Part shown: positions 11,801 through 22,556 of the stretch, one piece after another
How the letters are laid out: each line of letters opens with the position of its first letter
How positions within the stretch are numbered: position 1 is the first letter of the stretch
NCBI GenBank assembly: GCA_945643635.1
Contig: CALZFC010000027.1
Span: 2,651,501-2,715,500, forward strand
DNA: 64,000 nucleotides
From: Allodiplogaster sudhausi
Lineage: Eukaryota; Nematoda; Chromadorea; Rhabditida; Diplogasteridae
Reading direction: 5' to 3'
The notes under the pieces: generated by a model
Told to the model about the DNA's origin: nothing
The model's database searches: none
The model's input: only the letters and a program-made list of their open reading frames with translations
Position numbers and translations under genes: made by a program

Positions 11801-13387
11801 GCCGAACAGCCAATCACAAAATTCCTCGATGATCCTCTTCTTGGTATTGTCCAGGGCCTGCCACTGCCAGAGTCGTCGGCCTCCGCAGTGTTCACAACTG
11901 CATGTGACATCGTAGACGTCCTTGGGCAGCTCTCCTTCACATTTTCCGCACGAGCGAAGGTCAATGATGAGATTGGGGACGTGCATCTTGGCTCCCCTCT
12001 TATTCTTGACGATGCGAGTCCGAGTAAAACAAATAATAATAATAAAACAGTGTCTGAAGATAAAGATTGAGTAAAACAAATAATAATAATAAAATAGTGT
12101 CTAAGGATAAAGAAGAATAAATATCTATTAAATATATTTTTGAATGGAAAAAAATTAATAAAATTCTTACTTCGATGTCGAATACTATTGTCTTCTTCTT
12201 GAACGTCTTTGACAGGGACGGCAGCGTGGAGACGTAGCAGGTCTTGTGTCCTTCCGGACGATCCTCACAGCACGTCGCACAGTAGGAGTAGCCGCATTGG
12301 TGAGGACGACCCTTGCGCTTCTCGCCTTTGGAATGGTGACACTTTGGGCAGCGCTCGAGGATCTCACAGAACGACCGACCTCCTCGGCTTCCTAATGCAA
12401 AATTTTTTATTATAAATTTTTAAACAAATTTGTAACCTTTCTCTTGATGTCGATTCAGACACTCTTCATTGTGGCAGACAACACCACATGATTCACACTT
12501 GTGGGCTTCGTGCCCATTGCACACGTCCTTCTTGCGCGTCCCGCATTTATCACAGTTAACAGGGCACGAGTAGTGTTTGTTCGAGCTGTCATCGAGGACG
12601 TCACAGAGTGGGCAGTAAAAGTGGCGATCTGAATAGATACAGATTATTTGATAAATAAAGTAAATTAAAGTTATAAAATCAATATTAAAAGAATGACTAA
12701 CTGAAGAATTGGGAAATTCTCTTAATGTGGTCATAGTGGCCTCGACGCAGACGAAGTCCAATGACTCTCGTGTCGTCAATGTATTAGCCGGAGAAAACTG
12801 CCCTGCCCGGTTTGTCACCATAAAACAAGACCAGCTGGACGCCCGGCATGTTCTCTTGGAACAGCTTGACATCCTCGATGGTGTAGCTGCTCTTCTTCGG
12901 TATCGAAAATTCCTTGTGGTAGAGGTCGGCGACCTTCTGTTGGCGTCCTTCTCTTCGTGAGATCGACTTCCATCTGTTGACGTCATTCTTACGGTCTAGG
13001 TAGGCCATGCCAATGGCAATGGCCTTTGAGAGGCAGTCCTTGTTCCCTGAAATAAACTTTATAAAATAATAGCATTATAAATTCCAAAACATTGTAGATT
13101 CTCCGCTGCTTCTGTTGTTGCTGCTGCTGTTGCTGCCGCTGCTGCTGCTGCTGCTTGTGTCGCTGTACGGCACAAGTCTTCCACCATAATGGACAGCCGT
13201 AGAGGTAGAGGGCAGCTGTTCTTCCTCTCGCTCCTATTTTATTTCAAAATCTTTATATACTTCAAGGTAATTTTTTCCAATATAAAGCAAGTTAATAATT
13301 AGATAAATAATATTTATGTCTTACTTGGATGTCGCGACGTCCCTTCTTGGCAATGCTGTCGGTTCCAGCAATGCTTGCGCGCTTCAT
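8813..13387 (-). CDS. Protein-primed family B DNA polymerase (Polinton/Maverick type), 17 exons, one in-frame stop
   Basis: DNA-templated DNA polymerase with 3'-5' proofreading, of the protein-primed class. Exons: 13387-13325, 13233-13185, 13046-12702, 12628-12437, 12391-12171, 11998-11757, 11684-11492, 11442-11042, 10986-10857, 10761-10546, 10495-10390, 10320-10190, 10140-9925, 9852-9745, 9691-9536, 9471-9186, 9111-8813. Total is 3354 nt (1118 codons) with phases closing throughout; exon 2 is the least certain. Order: N-terminal NKDCLSKAIAIG block; Cys/His zinc-binding region (~residues 155-260); ExoI FDIE (~287-290); ExoII AHNLRAYDGQF (~370); ExoIII YCFSDVVLL (~496); YRVDGF and IHGCYWHAC; motif A DVCSLYP (~717); motif B KLMANSLWGKLG (~917); motif C YVDTDSVLY (~1019); GPKAYAY plus KCRG. 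Catalytic carboxylates are intact. A TAA interrupts codon ~125 (12784-12786), so it may be a recent pseudogene or a sequence error. Introns are mostly about 45-70 bp. No capsid, integrase, ATPase or protease gene was found nearby. Confidence 0.9.
13108..13156. repeat. CTG/CAG-type trinucleotide repeat
   Basis: An imperfect CTG run lies in the second intron of the polymerase model, or in an extended exon 2, where it would encode a Ser-rich stretch on the minus strand. Confidence 0.8.
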
Positions 13388-13423
13388 GATCCTTGATAGG
13401 TGAGAGATTGAGATTCTGCAATC
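13388..13423. promoter_or_regulatory. 36-bp divergent intergenic region
   Basis: Start codons of the polymerase gene (13387, minus) and the small gene (13424, plus) are separated by only 36 bp. Both starts are supported by spliced reading frames, so their leaders or promoters must overlap. No TATA box was seen within it. Confidence 0.5.
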
Positions 13424-13683
13424 ATGTCGAACGCGAATACATCCACAACAATTTCTTCAAACAAACGTCCAGCTAGCATTGGAAAAAGAATACGCACGGA
13501 CGGGAAAGCATACGAAATGGTTTGTTCTATGACATTTCATTTCTATTTAAAAAGTAATTTTGCTTTTAGGTTGAAAACGATGAGGAAGAAACAGTCAAAA
13601 ACGTGGCCATTGGCAAGGAGGGAAAGATCGTCTTCCATATCGAGAAAGGCAGCAAAGTTACTTTCAATATTACTATTACATAG
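13424..13683 (+). CDS. Small two-exon protein of unknown function, divergent to the polymerase gene
   Basis: Exons 13424-13519 and 13570-13683, with a 50-bp intron (GTTTGT...TTTTAG), give a 69-residue protein ending at TAG. The first half is Ser/Thr/Asn-rich then basic (KRPASIGKRIRTDGK). The second is acidic then alternating (VENDEEETVKNVAIGKEG, KIVFHIEKGSKVTFNITIT), suggesting a small beta-rich fold. No signal peptide or membrane segment. No family recognised. The shared 36-bp start region suggests co-expression with the polymerase or origin in the same mobile element, which is inference. Confidence 0.6.
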
Positions 13684-14204
13684 AGAAGGAAGCTTCGTAA
13701 CTATCCGCATCTTGTAGCTTTCTTGATCAATGGACTGTTTGTGATTTGACTCTCCTTTTTTATGTACTATTTCTCACTTGTCCGCCTTGGCGCTGGCAGC
13801 ATCCTCTCTAGATCCTGACCGCTGATAAGACATGCATCATAGCCGATATGACACATTTCGTAACCTTTTCTTTCTTTCTCTAACTTGTATGTACATAAAT
13901 CATATGCCATTTTTCATTATTGCGTGGGCGTTAAGTTATTTCATAATACATTCCATTAACAACAGTACAGATATAAATAGAATTCGTGAGCATTATATTA
14001 CAGAACATAAAGTGAAAGTACAGAGGATGAATTGGCCATCATTTAAGAGAGTACATGTACACTGGTGAATATGTTCTTGTATGATTTTAAAAGTAATATT
14101 CAGGGGGGTTTCGGACTTGGACAATATTCCTGTATCTGAACAATTCACAAGGGGTTTTGGGAAAATATGTATCACTTCCACATACACGTTTGCATGTCTA
14201 CATA

Positions 14205-14730
14205 TTCAGATGCGAGTTGGTATGACGTCAGATTGGCTCATTGGTAGTGTGTTCGTTTTCAAATCTTAATGTCCCAGGTTCGACCCCCCTCGGGCCAAAC
14301 TCATTGTTGTATTTATTCCGGACTTGTGATATTTCCACTAGCTGAAAAATATTATCCCCTTGGGCATAATCTGTGATCATGTGATGTATGATCACATCCC
14401 ACATAAATGTCTACATCTTCACTTGCAAGTTGGTATGATGACCGAATAGCACATTGGTAACGTCACGACGTACGACGCAAGCGGCTCAGGTTCGATTCCT
14501 CTCAGTGTTCTGGACTTGTGATATTCCAACAAGCATAAATCTGGACTTGGTAATATCCCTCCGGTGAGTGATGTGTGATCTCTGATGTATGATCATTTCC
14601 ACTCGAATGTCTACATCTTCACTGACAAGCAGGTATGATGGACGAATTGCCGATTGGTAACACGGGGACTTACGACGCAAGCGGCTCAGGTTCGGATCCG
14701 GTTGGGATCCTGGACTTGTGATATTTCGAT
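14205..14730 (+). repeat. Three tandem ~200-bp units with tRNA-like A/B-box signatures
   Basis: Units start near 14205, 14410 and 14610. Each has TCTACAT.TTCA, a .TTGGTA.. A-box-like block, then CAGGTTCGA..CC (14276, 14487, 14688), a B-box match, followed by TGGACTTGTGATATT. This fits tRNA-derived SINE monomers or decayed tRNA-like units. No clean cloverleaf was drawn. Similar isolated blocks occur near 22858-22910 and 23888-23935. Confidence 0.55.
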
Positions 14731-14749
14731 TGACCAAGAACACGGTGGA

Positions 14750-14915
14750 ATGAATCCTGGACTTAGAAAAATAACGGGAAAAATTTCAACGGGACGTTCT
14801 GGACTTAGAAAAATATAGGGTGAAAACTTCAACGGGGACTTCTGGACTTAGAAAAATAAAGGTCGAAAATTTCAACGGGAGTTCTGGACTTAGAAAAATT
14901 TCGATTGACCAAGAC
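14750..14915 (+). repeat. Short tandem repeat, unit about 50-60 bp
   Basis: Four units contain TGGACTTAGAAAAATA followed by AACGGGA-like ends, adjoining the tRNA-like array and sharing its TGGACTT motif. Confidence 0.7.
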
Positions 14916-16265
14916 AGTGAGCACACTCATCATAGAATTCTTGATTTTATTCATTATAAATTCAAAATCCTTGTTGAACAATGTTTACTTTCTTTTTTTA
15001 AATCCACAATAGCTTTTTTTCAGATCACATGGAGAGCTGACGAATAAAGACGCGGAGAGCAAAAGGGAAGGTTTGATACTTTTCTTACTGTTCTTTTTTC
15101 TTTCTGAGAATTACTATTTTGTACACTGTATGTATGCATTCCATATGTTTATTTGCGGGGTGGGGGGGGGGGAAGAATGTCAGGCGGAGGAAGGCCATGG
15201 GAAAGGAGAGGATGAGTGAGGGAGATTCGTGGGGCTCGAATGGGAGGAGAGTCGGAGGGAGGAAGGTGGGGATTAAAAATAGTCATGGGAGGGGGGACCG
15301 GAGGAGCGGAAATGGCTGGGCGAGATGCGATTCTCTTCATATACATACATCTACCGCCTGCGGTTCCTCCTTCGTTGTCGAGACGAGAAACTGCTCTTCA
15401 TCCTCCCAGGCGAGTGAAGCAGAGAGAATATAAGAGTAACAAGAAGAATGAGGAAAAAGATTGTATATATAAGGAAAACGATATAAACGATATAAATAGG
15501 AAAGTAAAAAAAACATGTCAGTAAGAACGTCGAGAACGGACAAAATCTAAATTTGAACGTTACTGAAACTATTTTTTACGCATGCGATAATAAGAAGATT
15601 TAATAAGTTTAAAAGAAATAGAAGAAAAAAAAAGACTGATATTTAAAAGAATGAAAAAAAAAATTAGGTACAGAGTAATAGTATTATTATATATTATAAA
15701 TGTGAAAGAGCTAAAAAAAAAAAGGATGAGAAGAGGAATATAAAATAGGTATACTAAGTAATGGGAGTGTGGGAAGATTATGAATAGGAGATAGAAAGAA
15801 TAAATTGAACAAGAAAATAAGAAGAGAAAGAAAGAACGAGGGGGAGTGAAGGAGAAAAAATTAGAGAGAAAGGCAGTGAGAAGGATGAATGTTGATACAT
15901 ATGTTTGGAGTGTGAAGAGAGAGAAAAGAGAGTGAAGGAGAGAAAGGGAGAATGAGAGAAAGCGATGGGAGGGAAAGGCGCGGACAAGAGAGAAGAACTA
16001 TGAGTCATTCTTTGTAATTGATGGCAAGCCAAGAAACGTTTAAATAATATCTATGGCTTAGTCTTTTTTTTGGAATACGGACTAATTTACTGTTTTGGAA
16101 TGAAAATATGATCACCGAGGGGAGAGAACCGATATTTTGCTAGAGAATGTCGTTATCTACATCCATAATTTCTATTAGGGATTATGGAAAGACTGAAGAA
16201 CGGACTAAAATGTAATTGTTTAGGATATGTTTTATAGAGAGGAATATGCGTAGCATAAATGGACT
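14916..16265. other. Gene-free, purine-rich stretch
   Basis: G-run near 15155-15170, GA-rich sequence 15180-15990 and A-rich sequence around 15600-15740. No exon with splice support was seen. Confidence 0.5.
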
Positions 16266-16310
16266 GGCACCTTTTCAATCATTTTAAAATGAAATGACTA
16301 ATCACTTCAG

Positions 16311-17053
16311 AAGGAAGCAGATTACTCATCCTCTGAAGAAAGAGTCGACAGCGATCACAGGGATGCTAAGTGCAGAAGAAGCATATGAAAAAAACGCGAT
16401 CGGAAGACGAAGAGAAGTGGCTAATCGTCTATTGATATTTCTATTTGAAATTATATGACCACCTTTTAAATGATTTTAAAATGAATTGACTAATCACTTC
16501 AGAAGGAAGCAGATTACTCGTCCACAAAAGAAGAAAAGGTCGCCCGCGATGACAACGACGACCTCGTGCAGAAAAAGAATATGAAGAAACGAAATCGAAA
16601 GACGAAGAGAAGTGGAAAGGTAGAATATTTCTATTTGAAATTACCTTTTAAACCATTGATTCTTAATTAATTTGAATATATTGTGTATCATTGCAGGGTA
16701 ACAGCTCTGATGACTCGGACGTGGATGATGGGAAGGAGCTGAGAGGAAAACGGAAGAGAAAAGAAAAGAAAAAGAACTTGGTTATAATTCCACTTTTTTA
16801 TCATTTCTATTTGAAATTACCTTTTAAACCGTTGATTCTTAATTAATTTGATACCTTTTCATTCAACATTACTTTCTAACATCTTAACGTATTATTAATT
16901 TAGAAGTGGTTCAAGAGTGGTTCTGACCTTTCATCTTTGTCCGACGACGCAGAATGTCGTTGGAAAGGCAAGCCGAGAAGGGGCTCCAAGAAAAGGCCCA
17001 TTTCCAACAAATGTGGATACGAATGTGTTTTCACCTGGAACGAAAATAATAAG
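16311..17053 (+). CDS. Lys/Arg-rich acidic nuclear-type protein, partial gene with a duplicated exon
   Basis: Three exons, all phase 0, read 16503-16619, 16697-16780 and 16904-17053. They encode KEADYSSTKEEKVARDDNDD, basic KNMKKRNRKTKRSGK, then GNSSDDSDVDDGKELRGKRK, then SLSDDAECRWKGKPRRGSKK and CGYECVFTWNENNK. Alternating acidic Ser and basic runs look like disordered nuclear protein with nuclear-localisation-like clusters; the Cys pairs may bind metal. An upstream copy of exon 1 (16311 onward) with the same flanking intron reaches TGA after about 25 codons. Neither start nor stop of the gene was located. No family recognised. Confidence 0.45.
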
Positions 17054-17752
17054 GTTTGTTTTTTTTAAATAGAAATTTCTTTGCTGAGAAATATGTTTTT
17101 GATCGGGTGGATGAGCTGCCAGAAACATGAACTGCAACACAGAATGAAACGTTCGCCTATCCGATTCGCTTCAATCTCGGGAGGTGCTACTGAACGTGTG
17201 AGAACTGTAACAGCTTCGAATTCGAAGAGTGATTTTTTTGTACATATGTAAATCTTTGAATCATATTTTCTTTACGTTTTCAACAACCTTATTTTGCGCA
17301 ACAGATTTATTTTCTTTGCTGCTACGATTTCGTGTTTTTGCTCGATCGTACATAAAAATTTGAACCGTTTCAGATATTCTTGACGGTTTCATTTAGCTAC
17401 AACAAGTTTTTTTTCTTGTTGCCGCGATTTCAATATTTATTCGTGTTTTGCATGATGGTATAAACATCGAATCCTACATGTAGAGAGAAGATGATGATGA
17501 TAACAGAAAAATAGAGTGACACATATCGTACTCGGAGAGGGGTGGACGAGTTCCCCTAGGAGGTGCCAAGGCTCCATAGACTGTGCTGGTTTGGCTGCAG
17601 ACACACTTCGACTTGTCGAGAACGGCTGCTGGGGAGGGAAGAGATGATAGAAGGGCTTAGATTTACATGTTCGGTGATAAATTGGCTGACTCATGGAACT
17701 TTTATATTCTTTCTAAACTTAGGATTATTTGGGACTAAACAGCAAATAGAGA
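17054..17752. other. Spacer with no recognised exon
   Basis: AT-rich sequence with no spliced coding sequence that could be supported. The 3' end of the preceding gene may lie here. Confidence 0.35.
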
Positions 17753-18257
17753 CTAAGCAGAGTGTTGTTTTTGGTGGGCAAAGCAGATGAAGACGAAAAA
17801 TGCGAGGCCAGCCAGACATGCTCCCGCAAGAACGATGTGAGAGGTGCCAGAGTCCTGGCCTTGTTCGTAGCCTGAAAGGAGAGAGAGAGAGAGAGAAAGT
17901 ATGAGAGAGGGAAAGAGAGAGAAAGAGAGAGAGAGGGAGAGAAAAAAGATTGAGAGAGGCAAAGAATGAGAGAGAAAAAGGGAGAGAAAGGGAGAGACAG
18001 AAGGAGAGAGATAAAGAAGGAGAGAGAGAGAGGAGAGAGATAGAGAAAGAGAGAGAGGAGGAGAGATAAATAGAGAATGAAAGAAAGAGAGAGAAATAAT
18101 GGGAGAAGTCTTCAAATACCCTCCCCCATAATCACGCACCTTCATCACTCTGCGTGTTCGGGAACTCTGGCTTCTCTGGGCATGCTCGTGCGATGAGATG
18201 CAATTCCGAGAAGACGACCGCCGATCCGTCCGAGAGCTGCAGTGTCGTTTTCGAGCT
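17753..18257 (-). CDS. C-terminal part of a single-pass membrane protein (LAMP-like?)
   Basis: Exons 18257-18140 and 17871-17753 join in phase (1 then 2 bases) and end at TAG. The protein end has an extracellular stretch (LQLSDGSAVVFSELHLIARA, then CPEKPEFPNTQSDEG), a hydrophobic helix (HIVLAGACLAGLAFFVFICF) and a short tail (AHQKQHSA). The layout, and a Cys shortly after a beta-like strand, recall the membrane-proximal end of LAMP proteins, but the tail lacks the lysosomal GY-x-x-hydrophobic signal. The family is therefore only a guess. The intron (17872-18139) is a GA tract read on plus. Exons 5' of 18257 were not found. Confidence 0.55.
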
Positions 18258-18439
18258 CTGGAAATTATATTATAGTATAAAATAAACATGAATTATATCT
18301 ATTAGATAAAATTGAAAGCTACAACAAAAATCAAACCAGGTATAAGCCCTATCTCTTTCGTTCTCTACTTTTCTCTCTCTCTCGTAAATATGTGTATGTT
18401 CATATACATGTGACACACTCGATGAAGCGATTGGTGAGG

Positions 18440-18690
18440 AGATGGAAAGAGATAGAGAGAGAGAGAGCAGAGAGAGAGAGAGAGATGAGAGAGAAGAGAG
18501 AGAGAAAAAAGAGAAAATAGAGAAAATAGAGATAGAAACAGAAAGACAGGGGAGAGATCCACTTGTTGTGGAAGCATATAGAACATGGATTGAGATAAGC
18601 GATCAGTGTGAGATAGAAGCAGGAGAAAGGATGATAGAGAGCAAGCGAGAGAGAGAGAGAGAGAGAGTGAGCGAGAAGAGTTGAGAAACA
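18440..18690 (+). repeat. GA-rich microsatellite tract
   Basis: GAGAGA with sparse substitutions. Low-complexity ORFs on both strands are artefacts. Confidence 0.9.
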
Positions 18691-19235
18691 GACAGAAACA
18701 GAGAAAGGAAGGATGCGGACGGCTGATTGAGATGACATCCTCCTTCACACTCTTCGATCTGTTTCATTGATTTTTGTAACTCTTTCGCAAGATTCCTTGT
18801 AAGTGTTCGCACATGTAAATTTTATGGTGATTCCGATTTTTTAGACTTTAACTAAAGAAATCTGTCTGTTGCCATACACGCGACACCCGTTTAATCCTCT
18901 CATCGTCCTGATCACGATGCCGCCTTCAACTCCATTTCGACAAAAACAAGACCCTCACGTAAAGGCAAGCCAAAGACTTATCATCTTACAAAACAAATTC
19001 CATAAATTTCTATTTAACCCACTTTGAAGCTTCTCACTGAAATAAAATGGTAAAGAGAGGGAGAGAGAGAGAGAAAGAGAGAGAGAGAGGCATACATTTG
19101 AAGAAGCGCAATCCGAGGACGAAGAGAAGTGGAAAGGTAAATCTTCCCTAATCATCTATTCATATTTCTATTTTAAATCAATTATTATCATTACGAATTT
19201 TACGAAAATTTAGAACGTATTATTCTTTAATTTAG

Positions 19236-19662
19236 AAGTCCAAGAAAACACGGAATTTCGTCGTCCGACGATGAAGATTAGTATTGGAAAGGCACACCCG
19301 AGCGCACTGCAAAGAAGTGACCTCACTATAAACGTTGCAGATTGGACTGCACGTTTTCTTGGGATACGAAGAGCAAGGTTTTTTTTTAAATGATTTTCCT
19401 TGTTGACGCTTGATTTCCTGTTTTTAAGGGCGCGTGAATGCCTTGTTCGAAGCACACTGATCTACTGAGGCACGTGCAGCACGAGTCAACGTTGCAGTAC
19501 AAGTCCATCAAAAAGTGTTGCAAACGACCGCTTCGGGAACTGAAAGTGACCAAGAAGTCATCAAAGAATACGGGGCGTTGCTACTCATGTCGGTGTGTTC
19601 CTGCTGCGACGTATTCGAATTTGAAGAATCAAAAAGAATTTTTTACTACGATAATTTCCTAA
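19236..19662 (+). pseudogene. Decayed paralog of the Lys/Arg-rich gene at 16.3-17.1 kb
   Basis: The 19236-19377 segment aligns with exon 16904-17053: Ser/Asp-rich start, then YWKGTPERTAKK, then CRLDCTFSWDTKSK, with GTTTTT donor and TTTAG acceptor conserved. It carries a TAG and a TGA in that frame. A short exon-like block upstream (19100-19137) matches the end of exon 16503-16619. Downstream, 19438-19662 is open and Cys/His-containing (MPCSKHTDLLRHVQHES, KKCCKRPLRELK), possibly a zinc-finger exon also belonging to the intact paralog. Confidence 0.5.
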
Positions 19663-20159
19663 AAGTGTGGAGTTTTGTTGTTATTATCACCAGAGGTGCT
19701 AACGGGCCCAAAAATTCTGCGGGCCGGCCACTTTGCACCTCTGATTATCACTTCAATTTCATTATAGAGGTGTTAGAATTTGATTAATAAAAAGGAGGTT
19801 TTTTTCTACAAGAAGCATTTCGATTTGAATAAACTAGAAATGGCGAGAAAGTGGTGCTCAAGGGGGTGCCGCTTGCGACGCTATCAACAAGGTTGGTGAT
19901 CTAAAAATGGTATTTCCTTTTGACCGCACTTTAGACAATGAACGAACAATTGCCAAATGATCCGAAGATGGGTTGAGTTCCATGGAATACCCGTCCGCTC
20001 CGTGCATTGCTGTAACGGCGCGGACGTGTAAACGGTGGATGGAGATGGTGAGAGTTCAGGAGCTGGCTAGAGATGGGAGAGAGGGAGAGGAAAGAAACAT
20101 ACATTCATGAAGGAAGGATTGTCAGACATAAAGACGGATTATAAAAAGGAGGTTAAGAG

Positions 20160-20166
20160 AAAGAGT

Positions 20167-20198
<32 letters not shown>

Positions 20199-20215
20199 GG
20201 AAGAGAGAGTTTGAA
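20160..20215 (+). repeat. GA microsatellite
   Basis: GAGAGA run flanked by unrelated sequence; no coding content. Confidence 0.85.
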
Positions 20216-20465
20216 AGAGCATGAGGAAGAAGAACAGAATTGAACGAAGGATGAGACCATTCATCTTACAAAACATTCTTATGCGCTGTACTCGGGCCAG
20301 GCTTCTCCTATGGATCATGTAATAGGTGATGATAAATTTTCCTCAAATCCACCTCCGATTCTCGGTTATTACTCTGCAGAACCGACTAGTCTCGACTCAG
20401 AAACGAAAAAGCATGCTGCTGAGCATCATAGAGCACTGGTGCGGATCTTCATCATATTTGTTCAG

Positions 20466-20653
20466 AGGGAGACAATTTGATACAGAGAGCAGCACTACGG
20501 GGCATCGAATTGACGGGCGAATCTCCATTCGATTCTGTCCTTCTCGAGATCACGAAAGTTAAACAGCAGAGTCGCAGAATACATTTGCGCGTGAAACTCG
20601 GCAACTTCTTCATGTCTGACGGATCAGCCGAGCATTACTTACTCGCTGTCCAT
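20466..20653 (+). CDS. Isolated exon, possibly RPA1 N-terminal-domain-like
   Basis: Acceptor TTTGTTCAG at 20465, donor GTTTTC at 20654, 188 nt open in one phase. Translation includes LRGIELTGESPFDSVLLEIT, then KVKQQSRRIHLRVKLG, then NFFMSDGSAEHYLLAVH. The order of a hydrophobic strand (VLLEITKV), basic residues and a MSDG...LLA segment resembles the N-terminal OB domain of replication protein A 70 kDa. Neighbouring exons were not identified, so this is tentative. Confidence 0.3.
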
Positions 20654-21189
20654 GTTTTCTTTTCCTCTTGCTCCGTTACCACCTCTCTCCATTCCTTTCC
20701 AGATTGCATGTGTGTATGTGTCGAATGTTACTGTTTTCATTGCCCCCAGGATTGAGAATCTCTGATGCAACGTTGATAAAGCAAATCATATCTATACTCG
20801 CCTATCTCTCTTTCCCCCTCTCTCTCTCTCCCGCGTTCTACCCCTTTACAACTTTTCCGTTTTCATTGTGTTTGCTTATAAAGGCCATAGACCGCTTGAA
20901 ATATTAACCAAATTGTTTTTTAACTACATCTGCGGAAATCATGCCCACAGATCAGTTCCAACCCCCCACCACTCCCTAGAGTGTGTTAATTTAAAAGCAA
21001 TGAGAGTGGAATGGAGAAGAGATGTCGTCGTCGGTTGGGTGCTGCTCCCACCCACCGCTCTTGCCTTTCCTCGCTCTCGGTTTTCGGAATCTTTCCAATC
21101 TCAAGACGATGAAAAACACGGTATCTCTCCTGAGAGTACAAGGTATTCATCTCTTCGTGTCATGTTCCATCTCAACAAACATACTTCTT

Positions 21190-21560
21190 CCGTTTCTTCT
21201 TGTCCTCTTTATCTCAGCCCTTCTCTCAGAATTTACTCTCTTTCCTCTCCATCTCTCCCTCTCTCTTCTCTCTTGCCAATTTTTTTCTCTTGGTGATCTG
21301 TCCTCACTCTTTGTATCAGCCATCTCTTCCTTTGTTCCCCCTCACTCAGCATACATGCCCCTTGCCTTACCTCTCTTTCTCTCTATCTCAGTCCTTCTCT
21401 CAGTACTCACTCTCTTTATGCTATCTCAGTCCTTCTCTCACTACTCACTCTCTTTATTCTCTCTCTCTCTCTCTCGTTCTCTCTCAACCTCTTTCTCTCT
21501 CTCACACTTTTCTACTCTGACAGCTTCCTTCCCTCTACATTTCTCTAACTCCTACATACA
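21190..21560 (+). repeat. CT-rich tract
   Basis: Pyrimidine-rich low-complexity DNA that produces Ser/Leu/Phe-rich spurious ORFs. Confidence 0.85.
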
Positions 21561-21777
21561 TATACATACATAATATATATGTTATGCTGCTGGTTCGGTT
21601 GGAGGCGATCGAAAAAGTGTGAACGCCTGAACTCATGCTTTCTCTCGACGCCAGAAGAATTGTCTCCTCCGACGCCCTCTCTTCTCTCGCCATCCAACGG
21701 GATCAATCATTCTTGTAATTAATCAACTTTTTGAGGACTACAAAGACTTTTGGCTATATTCTAGTGCTGGCGTTCCA

Positions 21778-21841
21778 TCGAATTATAGGCGTCCCATGGC
21801 AATGAGACGCGTTTATTTTTCATGGGACGCCTACAATTCGA
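21778..21841. repeat. Hairpin repeat with AGGCGTCCCATG arms
   Basis: About 20-bp inverted arms (CGAATTATAGGCGTCCCATG and its complement with one mismatch) flank a 22-bp loop. Related GGGACGCC motifs recur in tandem at 62315-62520. Confidence 0.75.
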
Positions 21842-22556
21842 TGGGAGGCGTAAACTAAAATAGAGCCAGACTTTTGACCCATTTCTTTCCATTTTCCATG
21901 CAAAAACAACGGGATAAATTACGCAAACGTATGATTCTCACAAGGGAACTTTCAACAAATGGCGGCCATTAGACATATGCATGTATGTACGTGCTACATA
22001 CATATATGGAGGAAAGTCGATGGAGAGCAAGAGCACAGGGATATGGAGAGCAAAGAGAGAGAGCGATTGGAAAAGATATTGAAAGAAGGAGAAGGCTTCC
22101 CCAGCTGAAGAAAATGATATGAAGCAACATAGAGGAGAGAGGAAAGTGGAGAATGAGGGCGAGAGCAAGAAAGAGATGATATGTTCGTGTTTTTTTTATG
22201 ATTCCTATAACAATTTGGTCGTGAGTCAGCTATTAGAACTGAAACATGTCTTTGATGCCTATGGGCATGCTAAATATATATATAAACAATGGTTTCACAC
22301 AAATGGAAAGAATCAGAGAAAGAGAAAGAGAATTAGTTAATGAAAGAGAGAAGGAGAGAGAGAGAGAGAGAGCGGCAGTGAAGAGGAGATAGATGTTATA
22401 GAATCTGCTCTACTTTTTAATATGAACTCATTTCCCTAACTATATTGTAGATCAGTGTACGGAACCCATAGGATGTACATACATATTCATTCTCTCACAA
22501 TCAGCAAGGCTTCCGATGCAACATATCTCCTCGGCCCCTATTGTTCTCCTCTTCGC

